Both the position numbers and the translations under genes were made by a program. Positions 7,862 to 14,560 of a stretch of 64,000 nt of DNA are shown one piece after another. Position 1 is the first letter of the stretch; each line of letters begins with the position of its first letter. Source of the stretch: Zafaria ginkgonis (lineage in GTDB: Bacteria; Actinomycetota; Actinomycetes; Actinomycetales; Micrococcaceae). Under the pieces are notes generated by a model. That model was given only the letters and a program-made list of their open reading frames with translations, was not told the origin of the DNA and ran no database searches. Location of the stretch: positions 62,001 to 126,000 of the forward strand of contig NZ_BAABEO010000008.1 in NCBI RefSeq assembly GCF_039540195.1. The letters are read 5' to 3'.

Positions 7862-8693
7862 AGCGCTCCTCAGCTACCCAGAAGAAAACGACGCCGGCCA
7901 CGAAGGTCACCACGGACCAGATCGAGAACAGGAGCCAGTAGAGGGACGGATAGGACTGGCCCTCCATGATGCAGCCGCGGGCGATGGTGAGCACCTGGTA
8001 GAGCGGGTTGAAGTCGTAGACGGTCACCATCACGGGGTACGCGTTGAAGATCTTCTCCACGCTGAACAGCACCCCGGAGGTGTAGAAGAGGACCCGGGTC
8101 ACCAGCGGCAGGATCTGCGTGATGTCGCGCAGGTGCACCGTGAGGCGGGCGCAGATCAGCGCCACTCCGGTGTTGAAGAGGCTGAAGAGCCCCACCAGCG
8201 GCAGCACCAGCAGCCAGGACCACTGCGGCGCAGTGCCGAGCGCCACGCAGTAGATGAACATGACGCCGAGCATCGGCGCCAGCTGGAGCAGGTTCTGCAG
8301 CACCGTGGAGACGGGCAGCGAAATGCGCGGGAAGGCCAGCGACTGCACCAGTGCCGCGTTGCCCGTGATCGACTTCGCGCCCTGCACCATCGAGGAGGAG
8401 AAGAACTCGAAGAGGAACACGCCGATGACCACGAAGACCGGGAAGTCCTCCGGCCGGTTGGCCCCCTGCAGGAGCCCGAAGATGGCCCCGTACATCAGCG
8501 CGTTCAGCGTGGGCTTGATCACAACCCACAGCATGCCCAGCCGGTTGCTGTTGTTGCTGGCCTGGATTCGGCTCCTGGCCAGCTCGAACATGAAGTCCCG
8601 CCGCGCCCACGCCTGCTTCAGGTAGGAAGGCAACGCCGGCCTGGCTCCCACCCGTTTCAGGTGGTTGCGGGCTGCGAAGTCGGCTGCAGTCAT
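7845..8693 (-). CDS. ABC-2 type glycopolymer export permease (Wzm/TagG type)
   Basis: Membrane subunit partnering the ATPase at 6941-7861, 282 aa with about six hydrophobic segments. The N-terminal amphipathic part (RDFMFELARSRIQASNNSNRLGMLWVVIKP) matches the conserved entry region of TagG/Wzm permeases. It flips a lipid-linked glycan or teichoic-acid-like polymer to the outer face. First gene of the five-gene minus-strand operon; AAGG upstream of the ATG may serve as ribosome binding site. The LCP gene next to it on the same strand would supply the enzyme that joins the exported polymer to the wall. Confidence 0.9.
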   Translation of the reverse strand: MTAADFAARNHLKRVGARPALPSYLKQAWARRDFMFELARSRIQASNNSNRLGMLWVVIKPTLNALMYGAIFGLLQGANRPEDFPVFVVIGVFLFEFFSSSMVQGAKSITGNAALVQSLAFPRISLPVSTVLQNLLQLAPMLGVMFIYCVALGTAPQWSWLLVLPLVGLFSLFNTGVALICARLTVHLRDITQILPLVTRVLFYTSGVLFSVEKIFNAYPVMVTVYDFNPLYQVLTIARGCIMEGQSYPSLYWLLFSIWSVVTFVAGVVFFWVAEERYGRGN

Positions 8694-8785
8694 GCCTTGG
8701 AAAACCTCATCATTCGCGTGCGGGGGCCGGCTGCCGGCGGCAGGAGCCCTTCAATTCTAGGCGATCCGCAACCGCGGACGTCCGC

Positions 8786-9829
8786 CTACCCGTTGGCGGC
8801 CGGCGTCGACTCCTCCTGCGTCTTGACCCAGGCGGCCATCGTGTCCGCCTTCAGCGCGGCGCCGATGTCCGCGATGGCGGCATCGTCCTTGAGCACGATC
8901 GACTGCCCGTCGAGGGAGGTTCCGATGCCCGCGGTCGGGAGCGTGAACAGTTCGACGTCGGAGGTGCGCATGTCCTTCAGCTGCAGTCCCAGCCCGGCGG
9001 CCGTGGCGGCGTCGAACGTCGCGTCGAAGGACAGGTACGGGGAGACCTTGTCGATGACCTCGTAGATGGTCGTCGGGTTGGTGAGCGTCTCGGCGGTGAG
9101 GAACTTGGCCATGATGGCCTTGATGAACTTCTGCTGGTTGCGCACCCGCTGGTAGTCGCCGTCGATGAAGGACTTGCGTTCGCGCACGAAGCGCAGGGCG
9201 CGGTCCCCCTCGAGGGTGAGCTTGCCCACCGGGTAGAAGTAGTCGGTGTCGTGGGCCGTGAAGGCGAAGTCGTTCTTGACCTGGATGCCGCCCAGGGCGG
9301 TGGTCAGGTCGCGGAAGCCCTCGAAGTCGATCATCGCGACGTGGTCGATCTTGGTGTCGAACAGCCCCTCAAGGGTCTGCACCACCAGCGGGGTGCCGCC
9401 CAGGGTCATGGCCGCGTTGATCTTGTGCTCGCCGTATCCGGGGATGTCGACCCAGGTGTCGCGCATGATGGACATCACGTACATCCCGGAGCGGTCCTCG
9501 GGAATGTGGAGCAGCATCATCGTGTCCGCGCGCTGCTCGGTGGCACCCGCCGCCTGCGTCTGCGCGGAGGCCTTGGGCGTGCCGTTGTCGGCACCGAGCA
9601 GCAGGATGTTCATGGACCCGTCGTCGGGGTCCTTCACCGGGCGCGTCTGCTCCGAGGGGAAGGCCTGGGCGATCTGCTGGGTCTTGCCGTTGAACATGTT
9701 CGCCAGGCTGGTCAGGTACGTTCCGGCGACCAGGCCCGCGACCAGCACGATCCCGAGTGCGCTGAACAGGATGATGCGCACGGGACGGCGCCGCCGTCGC
9801 GCCATGCGACGCGGGACATATTTGCCCAC
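8786..9829 (-). CDS. LytR-CpsA-Psr (LCP) family glycopolymer-peptidoglycan ligase
   Basis: LCP enzymes transfer polyprenyl-phosphate-linked glycopolymers to peptidoglycan outside the membrane. 347 aa from the GTG at 9829, preferred over upstream ATGs because AGGAG precedes it by 4-5 nt and it yields a short basic N-terminus (RRMARRRRRPVR) before one membrane helix (IILFSALGIVLVAGLVAGTYL). The LCP domain has NILLLGADN, the pyrophosphate-binding Arg cluster in SIMRDTWVDIPGYG.HKINAA, and RFVRERKSFIDGDYQRVRNQQ. It lies 92 nt upstream of the glycopolymer operon on the same strand, so it is the obvious candidate ligase for that polymer. A paralogue is at 17802-18839. Confidence 0.9.
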   Translation of the reverse strand: MGKYVPRRMARRRRRPVRIILFSALGIVLVAGLVAGTYLTSLANMFNGKTQQIAQAFPSEQTRPVKDPDDGSMNILLLGADNGTPKASAQTQAAGATEQRADTMMLLHIPEDRSGMYVMSIMRDTWVDIPGYGEHKINAAMTLGGTPLVVQTLEGLFDTKIDHVAMIDFEGFRDLTTALGGIQVKNDFAFTAHDTDYFYPVGKLTLEGDRALRFVRERKSFIDGDYQRVRNQQKFIKAIMAKFLTAETLTNPTTIYEVIDKVSPYLSFDATFDAATAAGLGLQLKDMRTSDVELFTLPTAGIGTSLDGQSIVLKDDAAIADIGAALKADTMAAWVKTQEESTPAANG

Positions 9830-9893
9830 CGGGCTCCTACCTCGTGTCAACCAAGTACTCCAGTTTCTAGGGCCCATTGCCTGCGGCATCGGT

Positions 9894-9924
9894 CGGGACC
9901 CGGCCTTGTCGGCTCCGGGTCCCG
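9894..9924 (-). terminator. Hairpin downstream of galU
   Basis: CGGGACCCGG (9894-9903) pairs with CCGGGTCCCG (9915-9924), an 11-nt loop, about 60 nt past the galU stop and before the LCP start. Confidence 0.55.
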
Positions 9925-9983
9925 TTTCCGCCAGCGTAAGGGCGATGTCTGAGTGGGCCCTGTGACCGGGCCAAGCCGCGCGG

Positions 9984-10880
9984 CTAGAGGCCGGCGACGA
10001 AATCCTTGAGCCAGGGCACCAGCTTCGGGCCCAGGTCCTCGCGTTCGGAGGCCAGCTGCACGACCGCCTGGATGTAGCTGAGCTTGTCGCCGGTGTCGTA
10101 GCGGCGGCCGCGGAACACGACGGCGTACACGCCGCCGCCTTCGGCGTCGGAGGCCGCCAGTTCCTGGAGGGCGTCGGTGAGCTGGATTTCTCCGCCGCGT
10201 CCGGGAGCCGTGTGCTCGAGCACGTCGAAGACGGCCGGATGCAGCACGTAGCGCCCGATCACCGCGTAGTTGGACGGCGCTTCCTCGGGTGCCGGCTTTT
10301 CCACGAGGCCCTTGACCTTGACGTAGCCCTGGCCGTCGATGGTCTCGACGTCGGCGCAGCCGTAGGCGCTGATCTGCTCCGGAGTCACCTCCATGAGGGC
10401 AATCACGGATCCGCCGGTCCGCTGCTGGACCTGGATCATCGGGCCGAGCAGGTCGTCCCGTTCATCGATGAGGTCATCGCCCAGCAGGACCGCGAACGGT
10501 TCGTGCCCCACGTGGTGGCGGGCACAGAGCACGGCGTGGCCCAGGCCGAGCGGGTCGCCCTGCCGGATGTAATGGATGTCACCGAGCGCGGTGGCCTCCT
10601 GGATGCGGCGCAGCTTCTCCTCGTCGCCCTTGCCCTGCAGGGTGGCTTCCAGGCTCGGCACGCGGTCGAAGTGGTCCTCGAGGGCGCGCTTGGAACGGCC
10701 GGTAACCATGAGCACGTCGTTCAGGCCGGCCCGTGCAGCCTCCGCCACGACGTATTGGATGGCGGGCTGGTCGACGACCGGCAGCATTTCCTTCGGCATG
10801 GCCTTGGTGGCCGGAAGGAAGCGGGTCCCCAGGCCCGCCGCTGGGATGACCGCTTTGGTGACGGGGTTCGGATGGCTCAT
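9984..10880 (-). CDS. galU: UTP-glucose-1-phosphate uridylyltransferase
   Basis: Makes UDP-glucose from UTP and glucose 1-phosphate in the cytoplasm, feeding surface polysaccharides. 298 aa, normal bacterial length. The nucleotide-binding start KAVIPAAGLGTRFLPATKAMPKEMLP is near perfect for GalU (quoted residues 9-34 span AAGLGTRFLP and KEMLP), with GLGHAVLCA and GLVEKP further on. Its start codon sits 7 nt after TAAAGT (a -10 box at 10888-10893) with no Shine-Dalgarno sequence, so its mRNA is probably leaderless. UDP-glucose can be turned to UDP-galactose by galE at 37 kb; both may feed the glycopolymer operon nearby. Confidence 0.95.
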   Translation of the reverse strand: MSHPNPVTKAVIPAAGLGTRFLPATKAMPKEMLPVVDQPAIQYVVAEAARAGLNDVLMVTGRSKRALEDHFDRVPSLEATLQGKGDEEKLRRIQEATALGDIHYIRQGDPLGLGHAVLCARHHVGHEPFAVLLGDDLIDERDDLLGPMIQVQQRTGGSVIALMEVTPEQISAYGCADVETIDGQGYVKVKGLVEKPAPEEAPSNYAVIGRYVLHPAVFDVLEHTAPGRGGEIQLTDALQELAASDAEGGGVYAVVFRGRRYDTGDKLSYIQAVVQLASEREDLGPKLVPWLKDFVAGL

Positions 10881-10931
10881 GGGGCCAACTTTACTCGACC
10901 CGGCGTCCGGACCCCGGCAGGAAGCCCGGAC

Positions 10932-11405
10932 CTACCGGCCCGTACCAAGCCGGCGCAGCGCCGCCTTGGGCAGGAAATCGGACACGTCTCCGCCGAGCGC
11001 CTGGACTTCCTTCACCAGGGTGGAGGACAGGTGCGTGTACCGGGTGTCGGCGGTCAGGAAGACGGTTTCCACCCCGGTCAGGTGGCGGTTCATGGCCGCC
11101 ATCGGCACCTCGTACTGGTAGTCGAGGCTGGAGCGCAGCCCCTTGACGATCGCCTCCGCGCCGACCTCGCGGCAGAACCCGGCCAGCAGCCCATCGCCCA
11201 TGCCTTCGACGCGGATCCCGGCGAGTCCCGACACGGACTCGCGGACCATCTCCAGGCGGTCGGCCTCGGTGAACATGTATTTCTTCGAGTAGTTGGTGGA
11301 CACCGCCACCACCACCTCGTCGAACAGGTTGGTGGCACGGGCGATGATCTCCAGGTGGCCCTTGTGGATGGGGTCGTAGGACCCGGGGCAGACGGCTCGG
11401 CGCAT
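10932..11405 (-). CDS. coaD: Phosphopantetheine adenylyltransferase
   Basis: Fourth step of coenzyme A synthesis: 4'-phosphopantetheine plus ATP gives dephospho-CoA. 157 aa, the usual size. Nucleotidyltransferase start RRAVCPGSYDPIHKGHLEII with the (H/T)xGH motif as HKGH; later KGLRSSLDYQYE and DTRYTHLSSTLVKEV, the ISST-like motif. The start ATG at 11405 lies 7 nt after TAGATT (11413-11418) without a ribosome binding site, hence probably leaderless. Divergent from the aminotransferase at 11503. In relatives coaD usually follows rsmD and recG; here two genes and a repeat region lie between. Confidence 0.95.
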   Translation of the reverse strand: MRRAVCPGSYDPIHKGHLEIIARATNLFDEVVVAVSTNYSKKYMFTEADRLEMVRESVSGLAGIRVEGMGDGLLAGFCREVGAEAIVKGLRSSLDYQYEVPMAAMNRHLTGVETVFLTADTRYTHLSSTLVKEVQALGGDVSDFLPKAALRRLGTGR

Positions 11406-11502
11406 ACCCTGCAATCTACCAAGGCACCGCCCCCGGCACAGCGGATGTTCACTCCGGCACGCCGGAGCGCTTGCCGCCGGTGCGACTTGGGATAATGGGC
11501 GC

Positions 11503-12762
11503 ATGTCCCATGACTCCCCCACGCCCGCATCCCCCCGGACCGCTTCCGTCCCCGGCGCGCCCTGGCTCCGGGCCGCCGCCGGCGCCAACCTGCTCGGCCC
11601 CGACGGCTTGCCGGCCGTCACGATCTTCGAGGAGATCACCGCCCTGGCCGCCCGCAACGGGGCGATCAACCTGGGGCAGGGCTTCCCCGACGAGGACGGC
11701 CCGGCCATGATGGCCGAGCTCGCCCGCGAGGGCATCGCCTCCGGCCGCAACCAGTACGCCCCCGGCAGCGGCCTGCCCGAGCTGCGCCGCGCCGTCGCGG
11801 ACCACCAGCAGCGGTTCTACGGGCTCGCACCCGACCCGGACGCCGGCGTCGTCGTCACCACCGGCGCCACCGAGGCCATCGCCGCGGCGGTGCTCGCGTT
11901 CGTCGAACCCGGCGACGAGGTCCTCACCTTCGAACCGTTCTACGACTCCTACGGGGCCATGGTGTCGCTGGCCGGGGGCATCCACCGCACCGTGCCGCTG
12001 CGCGCCCCGGACTTCCAGCCCGACCTGGCCGAGCTGCGGGCCGCCGTGACCGACCGCACCCGGCTGATCCTCCTGAACAATCCGCACAACCCCACCGGTG
12101 CGGTGTTCGGCCGCGAGGTGCTGGAGGAGATTGTCCGGCTCGCGCACCGGCACGACTGCACGATCGTCTCCGACGAGGTGTACGAGCACCTCACGTTCGG
12201 GGTCCGGCACCTGCCGATCGCCTCGATCGACGGTGCGTGGGAGCGCACCCTGACCATCTCCTCGGCCGGGAAGACGTTCTCCTACACCGGTTGGAAGGTC
12301 GGCTGGGCGTCCGGCCCCGAACAGCTGGTCACCGCCCTGCGCACCGTCAAGCAGTTCCTCAGCTACAGCTCCGGCCCGGCGTTCCAACCGGCCGTTGCCG
12401 CCGCCCTGGCGCTGCCGGACGAGTTCTACGCGGGCTTCGCCGCGGCGCTGCAGGCCAAGCGGGACCTGCTCTGCGTCGGGCTGGAGGCCGCCGGGCTGGA
12501 GGTGTTCCGTCCCTCCGGAACGTACTTCGCGGTCACCGACACCGCCCCGCTGGGCTTCACCGACGCCGCGGCCCTGGCCCGTGCGATGCCCGCCGCGGTG
12601 GGGGTGGCCGGCATCCCCGTGTCCGTCTTCTGCCACCCGGAAGGCGCCGGGCGAACCCGTTCGCTGCTGCGCTTCGCGTTCTGCAAGCGCGAGGACGTGC
12701 TGCGCGAGGCGTCCGCCCGGCTGGCCGGCCTGCTGGCCCTGCGCCCCTCAGGGACTCCGTGA
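11503..12762 (+). CDS. Class I PLP-dependent aminotransferase
   Basis: Fold-type I aminotransferase of the aspartate aminotransferase superfamily, 419 aa. Motifs: INLGQGFPDEDGP, NQYAPGSGLPELRRAV, TTGATEAI, LLNNPHNPTGAVF, SDEVYEHL, and the PLP lysine in ISSAGKTFSYTGWKVGWA; the C-terminal R contacting the substrate carboxylate lies in TRSLLRFAFCK. The closest functional types are actinobacterial N-succinyldiaminopimelate aminotransferase (DapC) and kynurenine/methionine aminotransferases; sequence alone does not decide. GATAAT at 11491-11496 sits 6 nt before the ATG, so the mRNA is probably leaderless. It overlaps the next gene by 4 nt (GTGA). Confidence 0.85.
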   Translation: MSHDSPTPASPRTASVPGAPWLRAAAGANLLGPDGLPAVTIFEEITALAARNGAINLGQGFPDEDGPAMMAELAREGIASGRNQYAPGSGLPELRRAVADHQQRFYGLAPDPDAGVVVTTGATEAIAAAVLAFVEPGDEVLTFEPFYDSYGAMVSLAGGIHRTVPLRAPDFQPDLAELRAAVTDRTRLILLNNPHNPTGAVFGREVLEEIVRLAHRHDCTIVSDEVYEHLTFGVRHLPIASIDGAWERTLTISSAGKTFSYTGWKVGWASGPEQLVTALRTVKQFLSYSSGPAFQPAVAAALALPDEFYAGFAAALQAKRDLLCVGLEAAGLEVFRPSGTYFAVTDTAPLGFTDAAALARAMPAAVGVAGIPVSVFCHPEGAGRTRSLLRFAFCKREDVLREASARLAGLLALRPSGTP

Positions 12763-13538
12763 GTCCGGCGCGCCAACGCTGGCTCTCCGGGATCGGCGAG
12801 CATGCGGTGCTGGAACCGGACGCCTGGGTTCCCGGCGCCTGGGTGCTCTCCATCGGCGGGCGGGAACAGTCCCACGTGAATCTGGCCGCGCCTCAGGAGA
12901 TCTTCTACGAGTACCTGCGCCGGCTGGCCAACCATCTTGACCTGCTCGGCGCCCCGGGCGCCCCGCTGCGGGTGCTGCACCTGGGGGCGGGCGCCCTGAC
13001 GCTGGCCCGCTACGTGGCGGCCACCCGTCCGGGGAGCCCGCAGGTGGCCGTTGACCTGGAGCGCGAGCTGATGGGGTTCGTGCTGGAGGCGTTGCCGCTG
13101 CCCGCCGGAGCGGACGTGCGCCTGGTGGTGGACGACGCCCGCACCGTGGTGGACTCGGGGCTGCCCGGCGAGCGCTTCGACGCGATCGTGCTGGACGTGT
13201 TCTCCGGCGCCGATGCCCCGGCGCAGCTGACCGGCCCCGACTTCTACGCGGCGGTGGCCGCGCGGCTGGCCCCGGGCGGCGTGGCGCTGATCAACGTCGG
13301 CGACGACCCGCCGCTGCGCTTCGCCAAGTCGCAGCTGGCCGCCATGGAGGAGGTCTTCGGGTTCGTGACCGTCGCGGCGCCGACGGAAATGTTCAGCTGC
13401 CGCTACCCGGGCAACCTGATCATGATGGGTTCGGCGGAGCGGTGGGACTCCGCGCGGCTGGATGCCCTGCGGGCGGCCGGTCCGCACCCGGGGACGGCGC
13501 TCACCGGTCCCGACCTCGACGCCTTCCGCAGGCCCTAG
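12759..13538 (+). CDS. Spermidine synthase-like methyltransferase-fold protein
   Basis: 259 aa. Single Rossmann-fold domain like polyamine synthases: VLHLGAGALTLARYVAA is the nucleoside-binding loop, AVDLERELM the acidic strand-2 end, LVVDDARTVV and IVLDVFSGADAP the later motifs. Actinobacterial proteins of this type are often labelled spermidine synthase or fused MFS/spermidine synthase; this one has no membrane half. The DVFSG replaces the D(S/T)TDP usual in true spermidine synthases, so polyamine synthesis is doubtful. GTG start overlaps the aminotransferase stop by 4 nt, implying co-transcription. Confidence 0.75.
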   Translation: MSPARQRWLSGIGEHAVLEPDAWVPGAWVLSIGGREQSHVNLAAPQEIFYEYLRRLANHLDLLGAPGAPLRVLHLGAGALTLARYVAATRPGSPQVAVDLERELMGFVLEALPLPAGADVRLVVDDARTVVDSGLPGERFDAIVLDVFSGADAPAQLTGPDFYAAVAARLAPGGVALINVGDDPPLRFAKSQLAAMEEVFGFVTVAAPTEMFSCRYPGNLIMMGSAERWDSARLDALRAAGPHPGTALTGPDLDAFRRP

Positions 13539-13547
13539 CCCCCGCCG

Positions 13548-13966
13548 AATCCTGACGCGTAAGTGCGGGTGCACACCGCAATCCTGACGCGTAAGTGTGG
13601 GTGCTGTCCGGAATCCTGACGTCGTGGTCCATGCCGCGCCCTCAGGATTTTGCTACCTCCCGGGCAGTATTTTCCGGATTCTGTTCACCGGCACCACAGG
13701 CGACCACCGCCGTCGTTCTCGGCCCGGCGGCCACCCCCGCGCGCAATTCCGGGAACACTGTCCGCAAGTGAGCAATATTTCGCGGGAACTGCCCGGGAGG
13801 CAGCAAAATCCTGGAGGAGGCGGGGCGGAAGGCTCTCTTCCGGCTGGCACCTACGCCTCGTTGCCACTATTCCCGGGAGCACCCACACTTACGCGCCACT
13901 ATTCCCGGCGGCACCCACACTTACACGTCACTATTCCGGGAGCACCCGCACTTACGCGTCACTATT
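13548..13966. repeat. Composite palindromic repeat region between convergent genes
   Basis: A 423-bp gap without a credible gene. Left arm: two 24-bp copies of AATCCTGACGCGTAAGTG plus GGGTG at 13548 and 13580 (32-bp period) and a broken third near 13612. Then one arm of a 25-bp inverted repeat (13644-13668, containing TTTTGCTACCTCCCGGG) whose partner is 13788-13812 with one mismatch. Right arm: three inverted copies of the 24-bp unit at about 13880, 13912 and 13943. Both elements recur at 63.62-63.73 kb, so they are dispersed families. Confidence 0.9.
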
Positions 13967-14555
13967 CCGCGGGGGCGTCGGGGTGGGTGTCGGGTTCGGC
14001 GAACCAGAGGGTCGTCTCCCCGTACTTGCGGTCCGCGAAGCGGCGCAGGCCCGCGGGCCAGCGCGGTTCGGGCGAGCGGGTGGAGCGTTCCACCACCACC
14101 ACCGCCTCCGGTTCCATCAGCGGGGCCAGCCGGTCCAGCGTGGCGGCCAGGCCGTCCTCGCCCAGCGGGTAGGGCGGGTCCAGGAAGGCGATGTCCCAGC
14201 CGCGCCCGGCCTCGGCCTCCGCCTCCAGGAACCCGTCGACCCCGCCGCGGCGCACCGAGACGGCCGTCCGCCCCAGGGCGCGGTTCACGGTGCCGGCGTT
14301 GGCCTGGCAGGCGGCGACCGCCTTGGGTGCCTGCTCCACCAGCACCACGGCGCGGGCGCCGCGGCTGGCGGCCTCCACCCCGAGCGCGCCGGAACCGGCG
14401 AACAGGTCCAGCACGCGGGCCCCGGAGAGCACGTCGTAGCTTTCCAGCCTGGAGAACAGCGCCTCCTTGACCCGGTCGGTGGTGGGCCGGGTGGCGTCCC
14501 CGGGCACGGAGGCCAGCGCCAGTCCTCCGGCCGCCCCCGCGATGATGCGTCCCAT
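13962..14555 (-). CDS. rsmD: 16S rRNA (guanine(966)-N2)-methyltransferase
   Basis: Methylates N2 of G966 in 16S rRNA of the 30S subunit using SAM. 197 aa. Typical N-terminus GRIIAGAAGG, the RVKEALFSRL helix with RPTTDRVKEALF, SAM loop VLDLFAGSGALGVEAASRGA, and the catalytic (N/D)PPY motif as FLDPPYPLGEDG. Start ATG at 14555, 5 nt downstream of the recG stop, so it is translated as part of the recG operon. The last inverted copy of the 24-bp repeat overlaps the end of the gene. Confidence 0.93.
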   Translation of the reverse strand: MGRIIAGAAGGLALASVPGDATRPTTDRVKEALFSRLESYDVLSGARVLDLFAGSGALGVEAASRGARAVVLVEQAPKAVAACQANAGTVNRALGRTAVSVRRGGVDGFLEAEAEAGRGWDIAFLDPPYPLGEDGLAATLDRLAPLMEPEAVVVVERSTRSPEPRWPAGLRRFADRKYGETTLWFAEPDTHPDAPAE

Positions 14556-14560
14556 TGTTG

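Noticed and set aside
13548..13966. CRISPR-like array (24-bp repeats at 32-bp spacing)
   Set aside because: Spacers would be only 8 bp, copies occur in two orientations, and no cas gene is in the window.
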